From positions 777 to 14,005 of the forward strand of contig DBXN01000004.1 of NCBI GenBank assembly GCA_002309585.1: 13,229 nucleotides of DNA. The letters run 5' to 3'. This DNA is from Verrucomicrobia bacterium UBA1211 (GTDB lineage Bacteria; Verrucomicrobiota; Kiritimatiellia; RFP12; UBA1067). This document shows positions 6,525-13,229 of this stretch, in pieces (the first letter of the stretch is position 1; every line of letters starts with the position of its first letter). The notes beneath the pieces are model-generated. The model did not search any database. It was not told where the DNA came from and was given only the letters and a program-made list of their open reading frames with translations. The translations under genes and the position numbers were made by a program.

Positions 6525-6553
6525 ATGTTACGCCTCCAAGAAAGGGTTGTCAA
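6525..6553 (-). promoter_or_regulatory. Promoter for the GH20 gene
   Basis: On the minus strand there is a perfect -35 TTGACA (6548-6553), a 17-base spacer and a -10 TAACAT (6525-6530, four of six consensus bases). Transcription would begin near 6518, leaving a leader of about 55 nt to ATG 6461. Confidence 0.6.
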
Positions 6554-6590
6554 TCGGATAGGGCGGTCCGCTCACCTCCGCTCTTTCCGC

Positions 6591-6619
6591 TTGAGCCGGG
6601 AAAAGGGGTTTAGTACAAT
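6591..6619 (+). promoter_or_regulatory. Promoter for tdh-kbl
   Basis: A -35 TTGAGC (6591-6596), a 17-base spacer and a -10 TACAAT (6614-6619, five of six consensus bases) lie about 80 bases before the tdh start. Transcription would begin near 6626, giving a leader of about 70 nt. GGGTTTAG abuts the -10 on its upstream side and recurs in two other promoter regions of the window. Confidence 0.6.
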
Positions 6620-6696
6620 TTTCTTCTAATTGCAGCCACGCTGGTTCTGTCCGGCGGCCGCAAATGAGAGACCATGAGGAACGAGGGGGTTCTCAG

Positions 6697-7722
6697 ATGA
6701 AGGCGATAGCGAAAGTCGGGCCCGGGAAGGGCGTGGAACTGATTGAAAAACCCATGCCGGAGATGGGCATCAACGATGTTCTGATCAAGATCAAAAAGAC
6801 GGCGATCTGCGGCACGGATGTGCACATTTACGAATGGAACGCCTGGGCGCAGGAGGAGATCCGGCCGCCGCTCACCATCGGCCACGAGTATGTCGGCGAG
6901 GTGGTTGATGTGGGCTCGAATGTCAAGAGCGTCAAGGTGGGCGAGCGGGTGAGCGGCGAGGGCCACATCGTCTGCGGACACTGCCGCAACTGCCGCGCCG
7001 GGCAGCGCCACCTCTGCCGTGAGACGAAGGGTGTGGGCGTCAACCGGGACGGCGCCTTCGCCGAGTACCTGTGCATCCCCGAGACGAACGTCTGGCACTG
7101 TGACCCCTCCATCGACGATGAGCTTTACGCGATTTTCGATCCGTTCGGCAACGCGACCCACACCGCCCTCTCCTTCAACATGGTGGGCGAGGATGTCCTG
7201 ATCACCGGGGCGGGGCCCATCGGCATCATGGCCGCCGGTATCTCCAAATATGTCGGCGCGCGCAATGTCGTGGTGATGGACATCAATGACTACCGCCTGA
7301 ACCTTGCCCGGCGTCTCGGCGCAACCCGAACGGTGAACGCCAAGAACGAGAATCTTGCCGATGTCATGCGCGAGCTCGGGATGGTCGAGGGATTTGACGT
7401 GGGCCTTGAGATGTCCGGCGCCGGTCCCTGCCTCCACCAGATGATCGAGACAATGAACACCGGCGGCCGCATCGCGCTGCTCGGCATCCACGGCCCGGAC
7501 ACAAAGGTCAATTGGAACCACATTGTCTGGAAGGGCCTCAAGATCAAGGGGATCTACGGACGCGAGATGTTCGAGACCTGGTACAAGATGGGGGCAATGA
7601 TCCAAGGTGGATTGGACATCTCGCCCGTCATCACCCACCGTTTCCGTTACACCGACTACGAAAAGGGATTCGAAGCGATGATCTCAGGCAAGTCCGGCAA
7701 GGTCATCCTCGACTGGGAGTAG
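6697..7722 (+). CDS. tdh: L-threonine 3-dehydrogenase
   Basis: This cytoplasmic zinc enzyme oxidises L-threonine with NAD+ to 2-amino-3-ketobutyrate, the first step of threonine breakdown to glycine. It is a medium-chain dehydrogenase of 341 aa, the same length as E. coli Tdh. Catalytic zinc ligands are Cys38 (AICGTD), His63 and Glu64 (IGHEYVGE). The structural zinc site is Cys93, Cys96, Cys99 and Cys107 (CGHCRNC...C). The NAD-binding loop is [10 protein letters not shown], and the family signatures [16 protein letters not shown] ([15 protein letters not shown]) and [14 protein letters not shown] are present. The start is ATG 6697, preceded by GAGGGGG (6683-6689) at seven bases. An upstream in-frame ATG at 6664 would add 11 residues not found in the family. 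The gene is followed after 42 bases by kbl, so the two pathway enzymes are made together. Confidence 0.97.
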   Translation: MKAIAKVGPGKGVELIEKPMPEMGINDVLIKIKKTAICGTDVHIYEWNAWAQEEIRPPLTIGHEYVGEVVDVGSNVKSVKVGERVSGEGHIVCGHCRNCRAGQRHLCRETKGVGVNRDGAFAEYLCIPETNVWHCDPSIDDELYAIFDPFGNATHTALSFNMVGEDVLITGAGPIGIMAAGISKYVGARNVVVMDINDYRLNLARRLGATRTVNAKNENLADVMRELGMVEGFDVGLEMSGAGPCLHQMIETMNTGGRIALLGIHGPDTKVNWNHIVWKGLKIKGIYGREMFETWYKMGAMIQGGLDISPVITHRFRYTDYEKGFEAMISGKSGKVILDWE

Positions 7723-7764
7723 CCCCCACCCGCATTTTCAGAACCATCAGAAGAAAGGCAATCC

Positions 7765-8940
7765 ATGTACGGTACATTCCAGACGCATCTCCAGGAAACC
7801 CTCGCGGATCTCAAGGCGAAGAGTCTTTACAAACAGGAGAAGGTAATCGCGACACCCCAGGGCGCGCGGGTCGTTCTCGACAACGGCACGACGCTGATCA
7901 ACATGTGCGCGAACAACTACCTCGGCCTCGCCAACCACCCCGCAATCATCGAGGCGTCGCACGAGGCCACGGCGAAGTACGGCTACGGGATGGGTTCGGT
8001 GCGGTTCATTTGCGGCACCGACACGCTCCACCGCGAGCTTGAACGTGCGGTCGCGGACTTTGTCGGCACGGATGACTGCATCCTCTTCGGGTCCTGCTTC
8101 GATGCGAACGGCGGCGTCTTCGAGGCGTTACTTGGCGCGGAAGACGCGATCATCTCCGACGCCCTGAACCACGCCTCCATCATTGACGGGGTGCGGCTCT
8201 GCAAGGCGAAGCGGTTCCGCTACGCGAACGGCGACATGGCCGACCTCGAACAGCAGCTTCAGGCGGCGGACGAGGCGGGGGCGCGGTTCAAGCTCATCGT
8301 GACGGACGGCGTCTTCTCCATGGACGGCATTATCGCCCCGCTCAAGGCGATTTGCGACCTGGCCGACCGTTATAGCGCGCTCGTGATGGTGGACGACTCC
8401 CACGCCGTTGGGGTGCTGGGCGCGAACGGCTCCGGTTCCGTGGAGGACTGCGGTTGCGTCGGGCGGGTGGACATCATCTCCGGCACCTTTGGCAAGGCGC
8501 TCGGGGGCGCCTCCGGCGGCTACATCGCCGCCCGCCAGGAGATCGTCGATCTCCTCCGCCAGAAGGCGAGACCCTATCTCTTCTCAAACGCCGTTCCGCC
8601 CCCTGTCGCGGCCGCCTCCATCAAGGCGATCGAACTGGTCAAGACCCAGCCCGAACTACGGGCCCGCCTCAACGGGAATGCGAAACGGTTCCGTGAGGGA
8701 ATGGCCGCCCTCGGTTTCGACCTCGTGCCGGGCCACCATCCCATCGTACCCGTCATGCTGGGCGACGCGGCGGTGGCAGTCAAGATGAGCGAGAACCTTT
8801 ACAAGAACGGCGTCTACGCCACCGGCTTCTTCTATCCCGTCGTCCCGATGGGTAAGGCCCGGATCCGCACCCAGATGTCCGCCGCCCACACGCCGGAGGA
8901 CATCGACTTCGCGATCCAGGCCTTCGCGAAGAGCCGTTGA
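7765..8940 (+). CDS. kbl: Glycine C-acetyltransferase (2-amino-3-ketobutyrate CoA ligase)
   Basis: This PLP enzyme cleaves 2-amino-3-ketobutyrate with CoA into glycine and acetyl-CoA, the second step after Tdh. The 391-aa protein is an alpha-oxoamine synthase. It has the substrate and cofactor region [14 protein letters not shown] and SVRFICGT, the PLP-stacking segment SCFDANGG, the aspartate motif [10 protein letters not shown], and the Schiff-base lysine Lys244 in [15 protein letters not shown], the same residue number as in E. coli Kbl. The [11 protein letters not shown] motif near the C-terminus is also typical. The start is supported by GAAAGG (7753-7758), six bases before ATG. The gene order tdh-kbl is the reverse of E. 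coli kbl-tdh. Other alpha-oxoamine synthases (for example BioF) are alternatives by family, but the length match and the tdh neighbour settle the call. Confidence 0.97.
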   Translation: MYGTFQTHLQETLADLKAKSLYKQEKVIATPQGARVVLDNGTTLINMCANNYLGLANHPAIIEASHEATAKYGYGMGSVRFICGTDTLHRELERAVADFVGTDDCILFGSCFDANGGVFEALLGAEDAIISDALNHASIIDGVRLCKAKRFRYANGDMADLEQQLQAADEAGARFKLIVTDGVFSMDGIIAPLKAICDLADRYSALVMVDDSHAVGVLGANGSGSVEDCGCVGRVDIISGTFGKALGGASGGYIAARQEIVDLLRQKARPYLFSNAVPPPVAAASIKAIELVKTQPELRARLNGNAKRFREGMAALGFDLVPGHHPIVPVMLGDAAVAVKMSENLYKNGVYATGFFYPVVPMGKARIRTQMSAAHTPEDIDFAIQAFAKSR

Positions 8941-8959
8941 AGCACCCAGACCAGAGAGA

Positions 8960-8997
8960 GTTGAGGGTTGAGCGTTGAGAGGAGTCCGCCCCTCAAC
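8960..8997. repeat. GTTGAGN tandem heptamers with inverted copy
   Basis: GTTGAGG (8960-8966), GTTGAGC (8967-8973) and GTTGAGA (8974-8980) are three consecutive 7-base units. CCTCAAC (8991-8997) is the exact reverse complement of the first. The last direct unit and the inverted unit can fold into a hairpin (GTTGAG/CTCAAC plus GG/CC, one mismatch, loop 8983-8988), followed on the plus strand by GGTTCCCTTCTTC. The element lies 19 bases after the kbl stop, between convergent genes, and may serve as a transcript end for kbl. Heptamers of this kind are, from memory, a dispersed intergenic feature of some PVC genomes. Confidence 0.6.
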
Positions 8998-9080
8998 GGT
9001 TCCCTTCTTCACGCCACCCCCATTGACGATCCCGCGCGACGACGGCGATTTTCATTCTCGCTCGCTTCACGCGTAACCCG

Positions 9081-12000
9081 TCACTCTTTCTTCTCTTCCC
9101 CAATCGCATCAAAAACCTCGCGGCCTTCGCGGATCGCCTGATACACGCGGCGCTCCTCGGCGAGCCGGCGCTGGTATTTCGCTTCCCGTTCGCGGTCTTT
9201 CTCACAGGGAACGAACCCCTCCATATCGGCGCGTGGCGTCTGTTTCAGACGCTCGGCGCCCGTCCGGATAATCGCCAAGGCCGCCTCATACTTTTCCCGT
9301 TTCTCAGGCGCGCGTACCGGATCCAAGATCCGGCTGGATGCGGGACGGTCGAAATCGAGCTGGGCCCGTTGCCGGGCACCGTGGCTGTTCCGGATCGGCA
9401 CACCCGTCAGCGCGGTCAGCTGGTCGTGCTCCGCTTTCGTCAGCGGCGACCGCCCGCCGGGATTGCCGGGATAGGCGCACTCGTAAACCGGATAGTAAAC
9501 CGCGTTGATATCCATCCACGTGATAACGCGATCCCGCTCCTCAGGGGTCAAGGACGTCTTCCCGTGGCCATACAGTTTGCGGGTCAGGGACGAAGCATGG
9601 CTTCCCCATGAATAGGCTTGCTGGATCTCCGCCGGGCCTCCGCCCACGCAACGGATCATCCCCAGTGCCCACAAATCGGTGTACGACGTGCAGAAATAGG
9701 CATCGCGGTCGCCCGACAGGTTCACCTTCTCCCCCGGCCGCTTACCGTAATCGTGGCATGAGACGCAGTGGCGGGTGAAGACCGGCTGAACCTCCCGCTG
9801 GAAGGAGAAGAACCGCGCGGGACCATACCAGCCGTTGAGTTTGCTCGGTTCGCGCGTCATCGCCTGCGGCCGGGCCGAGGGCGCGGGGATATCCCCCACC
9901 CGATTCTCATGGCATCCGACGCACCCATAGGTCTCGCCAGGCTGGACATAGGCACCGGAACGCATCGACTGCACCATCTTCCCCTCCTCATCCAACGCCT
10001 GGAAGTAGACGAAGGTGTTGCCCGGCACCTCGAAATAGGCGCTGCCGTCCGCCTCGACCGGCACCGTCCCCAGAATCCGTTTGTTCTCGAAACTGTGCCA
10101 GTTCATGCAGCAGGCCTCCTCGCCGTGGCCGAACCACCCCGTCGGACGGGTCCACTGTCGCTTCTCCGGCGACTCCACAATCCGCAGTGCTTTGATGGCC
10201 CCGGGCTTGACGTTGGCCATGTGTGTCCCGATATAAACGTTCTGGACGTAAAACCGTCCCGGCCCGTTGGGATCTGAGAAATTCCGGCGCATCGGCTGAA
10301 CCGGCGCGGCCGGAGACGGGCGCAGGACAACCGGCGTGTGGCACCCCGGCGCCTCACGGTGGAAAAGCACCTCGTTCCCGAAGAGGTCGAGATAAACCAG
10401 GCCCATCTCCTCGCCCTCACCGGTCATCCGCGAACAGATGAAGTGTTCATCATCCAGCGGGAAGGGGTCGGCGTATTTCAAGCGAATCGACCGGGTAGAG
10501 TCGAAATCCTCCCCGTTCACATGGATCCGCTTAATGTAATCGGCGGGCCAGGTCCGCACGACCGGTTCGGAGCCGTCCACCCCGCGGGAACGGTCGATCA
10601 GGGCCAGCGCGCCCCACGGCCGATCGTGGCAGGAGCCCATCACCGTGATAACCTTCGACGCGGTCGAGAGCGGGCGGGCGTTGATCACCCCGCCGGGGCT
10701 CGTGGTGTTGTTCCCCCAGTAGATCGCATGGCCCGTTCCGTCAGGATTGCAGACCCACAACCCCTGCGCGTCACCGAAATTACGGTCCACATACTCCCAC
10801 CGGTCATAGAGGATCCGCCCGTCGGGAAGCACCGCGGCGTGGCCTTCGAAGAGGGTCGATTTCCCGATCTGGTGGATGTTCGCCCCATTCGGCTTCATCC
10901 GATAGAGATTGCACATGATGTGGCGGTTGCACATGCAGTATTTCGGCTCGCGTGTGGACCCGAAAACGATGTCGCCATCCGGCAGCCAAACGGGATCGAT
11001 GTCGGAAACGCCAGCCGCGAAGGTCAACCGCTTCAGCTCCGACCCATCCGTGTTGACCGTCCAGATGTGGTAATCCATCTCCTTCCCCTCGCGCATCGCG
11101 AAGACGACCCGCTTCCCGTCCGGGCTGACCTCCGGATCGCGCGGAGTCCGTCCGGGAAGTTCGGGAACCAGGTCGCGGACGGTCCCACTCTTGGCATCCA
11201 ACACCTTCAGCGCCCCTTGCGAACGATAACTGTTGTGGTTGATCTCGCCACACTGGAAGATCGTCGCGGTGTTGTGGTGGTCCGGCGGATACTGGGGCCG
11301 GGAGACATAGAGAATCGGCGCGGCGGTGACCAGCGGATTCGCCTTCACCAGCGCCTCTTTCAGAAAGGCCTCCAACCCGTTGAAGTCGGACGCCTCCCTC
11401 AGCTGTCCCAGCCGGGTCAAAAACGACTGGGCGGGATAATCGGGAAAGCGGCCGCCCAACTCCCGGACCGCCGCCTCCGCCCGATCAAAGGCGGCCATCG
11501 CCTGACCGAGCAGTTCCCGTTTGCGCCGAGCGAAACGCTCCGCCGAGGCGGCGGAATCGATCCGTCCCTGGCAGACCACCGCGTCGAGCGTGATGTGCGC
11601 CCACCCGCCGTTCTCCTGATCCACCACCCGGAAGAAAATCGGCTTCCCCACCTGATCCGGCAACGCCACCTTCCGGTCGAAAAGCGTTTGGACATTCTCG
11701 CCGGTGAACCGTTTCAGTTCCTTTCCGTCCAGCGAGCAGACCGCCACGTAGACCTCCGAACGGCCCTTTCCGCCGCCCCCAACCTTCAGCGTGATCTCCG
11801 GGGATTCCAAAATCACGACCGGCGATTCGACGATGCCCTTGAACCCGTCCTCCGGATGACCGTCCTTCGCCTCCAGCGTCGAGAGGAACCACGTCCCCTC
11901 TTTCGTGTAGGGTTTGGGAGCATGGTGTTCCACCGCTCGGTTCGAGATCAACACCTCGAATGCGCCATCCACCACCTGCCATCCCTGTGCATCGCCCGTC

Positions 12001-12083
12001 TCGAAATCGAACCGGACCGTCTCCGCCGACACGCCCGAGGCTACCGCCACCAAAATCGCCATCCATCCACCATTCCGCCGCAT
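9081..12083 (-). CDS. Secreted beta-propeller di-heme c-type cytochrome, hydrazine synthase alpha-like
   Basis: The 1000-aa protein has a signal peptide (residues 1-20, RR then a hydrophobic core, ending VSA). A beta-sandwich-like domain follows (FDFETGDAQGW..., about 21-165), then a charged helical linker (about 170-255). A TolB/PD40-type propeller runs from about 290 to 640 (PEVSPDGKRVVF, DPVWLPDGDIVFGSTR, AAVLPDGRILYDRW). The C-terminal part has two heme c motifs, CVGCH (Cys721, Cys724, His725) and CVSCH (Cys773, Cys776, His777). The order of propeller then cytochrome modules resembles the hydrazine synthase alpha family (HZS_alpha), many members of which come from organisms without anammox. 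Other clusters are CMCNRHIMC (383-391) and CCMNWH (658-663). The last 80 residues are highly charged. It should act in the periplasm; substrate and redox partner are unknown. Start 12083 has GAAAGG nine bases upstream; the open frame to 12194 lacks this and would bury the signal peptide. It is divergent from a Reg_prop sensor gene. Confidence 0.88.
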   Translation of the reverse strand: MRRNGGWMAILVAVASGVSAETVRFDFETGDAQGWQVVDGAFEVLISNRAVEHHAPKPYTKEGTWFLSTLEAKDGHPEDGFKGIVESPVVILESPEITLKVGGGGKGRSEVYVAVCSLDGKELKRFTGENVQTLFDRKVALPDQVGKPIFFRVVDQENGGWAHITLDAVVCQGRIDSAASAERFARRKRELLGQAMAAFDRAEAAVRELGGRFPDYPAQSFLTRLGQLREASDFNGLEAFLKEALVKANPLVTAAPILYVSRPQYPPDHHNTATIFQCGEINHNSYRSQGALKVLDAKSGTVRDLVPELPGRTPRDPEVSPDGKRVVFAMREGKEMDYHIWTVNTDGSELKRLTFAAGVSDIDPVWLPDGDIVFGSTREPKYCMCNRHIMCNLYRMKPNGANIHQIGKSTLFEGHAAVLPDGRILYDRWEYVDRNFGDAQGLWVCNPDGTGHAIYWGNNTTSPGGVINARPLSTASKVITVMGSCHDRPWGALALIDRSRGVDGSEPVVRTWPADYIKRIHVNGEDFDSTRSIRLKYADPFPLDDEHFICSRMTGEGEEMGLVYLDLFGNEVLFHREAPGCHTPVVLRPSPAAPVQPMRRNFSDPNGPGRFYVQNVYIGTHMANVKPGAIKALRIVESPEKRQWTRPTGWFGHGEEACCMNWHSFENKRILGTVPVEADGSAYFEVPGNTFVYFQALDEEGKMVQSMRSGAYVQPGETYGCVGCHENRVGDIPAPSARPQAMTREPSKLNGWYGPARFFSFQREVQPVFTRHCVSCHDYGKRPGEKVNLSGDRDAYFCTSYTDLWALGMIRCVGGGPAEIQQAYSWGSHASSLTRKLYGHGKTSLTPEERDRVITWMDINAVYYPVYECAYPGNPGGRSPLTKAEHDQLTALTGVPIRNSHGARQRAQLDFDRPASSRILDPVRAPEKREKYEAALAIIRTGAERLKQTPRADMEGFVPCEKDREREAKYQRRLAEERRVYQAIREGREVFDAIGEEKKE

Positions 12084-12115
12084 ACGCCCATTCCTTTCAC
12101 CATCAATACGTATCC

Positions 12116-12144
12116 AGTATCCCAAATCCCGAAGAAACGGACAA
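12116..12144 (-). promoter_or_regulatory. Possible promoter for the di-heme propeller gene
   Basis: On the minus strand, TTGTCC (12139-12144), a 17-base spacer and GATACT (12116-12121) each match four of six consensus bases. Transcription would begin near 12109, about 26 nt before ATG 12083. If correct, it also excludes the longer open frame from 12194. Confidence 0.4.
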
Positions 12145-12187
12145 CTCAAAAGTGGAAAGGAGAGTTGGAATGCCGAACCGGGATATT

Positions 12188-12217
12188 TTGACAAACGCGA
12201 AGGGTTTAGGGTAAACT
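12188..12217 (+). promoter_or_regulatory. Possible promoter for the Reg_prop sensor gene
   Basis: A perfect -35 TTGACA (12188-12193), an 18-base spacer and a -10 TAAACT (12212-12217, four of six) place transcription start at about 12224, which is the first ATG of the gene. GGGTTTAG (12202-12209) lies just upstream of the -10, as in the tdh promoter. Confidence 0.5.
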
Positions 12218-12223
12218 ACGGAC

Positions 12224-13229
12224 ATGGTGATGGGGCTTGAGACGGTGAAGTATATTAAACGGTATCTGATGGTGATGGTCTGTCTCGGATGCGGCTGGCA
12301 GGTATCCGCCGCAACGGGGGCAGACTATGCCTTCAAACTCTGGACCGTGGAGGACCGTCTGCCGGACAGCCCGATCATCGGTATCCGCCAATCGCCGGAC
12401 GGCTATATCTGGGCGCTGGCCCCGACCCGTCTAATCCGCTTCAACGGCATCACCTTCCATGACATTGCCGTTCCGGAACCGATATTGGCCAAGACCGGTC
12501 CGTTGGCGGGACTCGTCTGCGCCTCCGACCGTTCCATCTGGACGTTCGGCGCGAAAGGAATGGCCCGTTTCTTCCAGGGTGGATGGCGGGCGTGGCTCCT
12601 GACCGAATCCGTAACGGACCAGCAGATCCAGTTGGGTAGGATTTTAGGCATGGAGCAACGTACAGACGGCAGTTTGTGTGTCTATGCCGAACGGGGGCTG
12701 CTGGAAAATCTAACCCCGGACGGCGGTTTCCTGATCCGTTCCTGCCCGATCCCGCCCGATGACCGTGCGACACTCGGAGCGGTCACCGATGCCTCTGCCG
12801 ACCGGGAGGGACGCATTTGGATGACGGCCTGGAACGGTCTATTGGAGTACAGTCAGGGCCGTTTCGATGACCAAAGCATGCGCCTACCCGATTTTCTGGT
12901 TGAGGCGGCACATGGGGTCCATGCCGGCCGCTCGGGCCGCCTGTGGGTCTACGGAACAACCGGTGTGGCCTACCGGGAGGGCGACATCTGGACGCCGATC
13001 GGCTTTCCCGAGAATGCCGGTCTGGCGACGGTCCTGCTGGAAGTGTCGGACGGCTCGCTCTGGATGGGCAACCCGACCGGGCTCTTCCGCTGGGAAAAGG
13101 GATGGCAACGGATCGCCGAGCGTGACGCGCCAGGCAGCCTCTCGGTAAACGGTCTGCTGGAAGATCAGGGCGGCACGCTCTGGGCCGCGTGTGACGGCGG
13201 CCTGCTCCGGATCCGGCGGAAACGGCTGT
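12224..13229 (+). CDS. Two-component-regulator-propeller (Reg_prop) sensor protein, N-terminal part (cut by window edge)
   Basis: The frame is open from ATG 12224 to the right edge (335 codons and one base). A signal peptide or uncleaved anchor (KYIKRYLMVMVCLGCGW, cleavage near VSA) precedes LWTVEDRLPDSPI, the usual entry of Reg_prop sensors. Seven blade repeats of the pattern DGxIWxxxxxGLxR follow: DGYIWALA (Trp63), DRSIWTFG, DGSLCVYA, EGRIWMTA, SGRLWVYG, DGSLWMGN and GGTLWAAC (Trp320). This equals one seven-bladed propeller. In complete family members a second propeller, a Y_Y_Y domain, a membrane helix and a histidine kinase or other output domain follow; none is visible here, so the output is unknown. 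No ribosome binding site precedes ATG 12224; GTG 12245 (giving MKYIKRYL...) is an alternative start with a more typical signal peptide. It is divergent from the di-heme propeller gene. Confidence 0.85.
   Translation, partial: MVMGLETVKYIKRYLMVMVCLGCGWQVSAATGADYAFKLWTVEDRLPDSPIIGIRQSPDGYIWALAPTRLIRFNGITFHDIAVPEPILAKTGPLAGLVCASDRSIWTFGAKGMARFFQGGWRAWLLTESVTDQQIQLGRILGMEQRTDGSLCVYAERGLLENLTPDGGFLIRSCPIPPDDRATLGAVTDASADREGRIWMTAWNGLLEYSQGRFDDQSMRLPDFLVEAAHGVHAGRSGRLWVYGTTGVAYREGDIWTPIGFPENAGLATVLLEVSDGSLWMGNPTGLFRWEKGWQRIAERDAPGSLSVNGLLEDQGGTLWAACDGGLLRIRRKRL

Noticed and set aside
6610..7638. 342-codon minus-strand frame opposite tdh
   Set aside because: tdh matches E. coli Tdh in length and in all zinc ligands, so the antisense frame is a shadow.
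9081..12083. The cytochrome as evidence for anammox metabolism
   Set aside because: No neighbouring hydrazine synthase beta/gamma or hydrazine dehydrogenase gene is present, and the surrounding genes are ordinary housekeeping and glycan enzymes. Resemblance to the alpha family alone does not support that pathway.
10338..12191. 617-codon plus-strand open frame opposite the di-heme propeller gene
   Set aside because: The minus-strand gene has a signal peptide, propeller motifs and two CxxCH sites. The antisense product shows no family motif and only shadow-like composition.

Overview
The window looks like chromosomal DNA of a GC-rich, Gram-negative bacterium, most likely from the PVC group (Verrucomicrobiota/Kiritimatiellota/Planctomycetota). 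This placement is an inference from four signs: an EF-Tu whose switch I lacks the usual RGITI sequence, a hypothetical protein resembling ones I associate with that group, a large secreted beta-propeller/di-heme c-type cytochrome related to the hydrazine synthase alpha family, and intergenic DNA with short degenerate tandem heptamers. The Sec signal peptides and the periplasmic propeller sensor fit a cell with a periplasm.

Layout, left to right. (1) 1-545, minus strand: the start of tuf (EF-Tu, cut by the window edge), preceded by tRNA-Thr(GGT) with an encoded CCA and a good sigma70-type promoter. This is the tRNA-Thr/tuf order also seen at E. coli thrT-tufB. (2) 573-1422, minus strand: a 233-aa conserved hypothetical gene followed by a 43-aa single-pass membrane microprotein with its own ribosome binding site. 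(3) 1571-4868, plus strand: a secreted GH127/DUF1680-type glycoside hydrolase with a Cys/Glu zinc-thiolate active site, then a eukaryote-like UDP-N-acetylhexosamine pyrophosphorylase. (4) 4869-4985: a convergent intergenic region with a 17-bp perfect hairpin, three near-tandem TTCTAG-headed units and a terminator-like hairpin. (5) 4986-6461, minus strand: a secreted GH20 beta-N-acetylhexosaminidase. (6) 6697-8940, plus strand: tdh and kbl, the two-step threonine-to-glycine plus acetyl-CoA pathway, divergent from GH20 with recognisable promoters for both directions. (7) 8941-9080: a spacer with GTTGAGN heptamers and an inverted copy. (8) 9081-12083, minus strand: a 1000-aa secreted propeller protein with two CxxCH heme c motifs. 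(9) 12224 to the end, plus strand: the start of a two-component-regulator-propeller (Reg_prop) sensor, with seven blade repeats visible before the window ends, divergent from the cytochrome gene.

The genes are mostly housekeeping (translation, amino-acid catabolism, nucleotide-sugar supply) mixed with polysaccharide scavenging (GH127, GH20). The most unusual locus is the divergent pair at the right: a hydrazine-synthase-alpha-like di-heme propeller of unknown substrate next to a periplasmic propeller sensor. I saw no CRISPR array, transposase, phage gene or rRNA. No gene-free stretch exceeds 300 bases; the longest gap (6462-6696) holds two divergent promoters.
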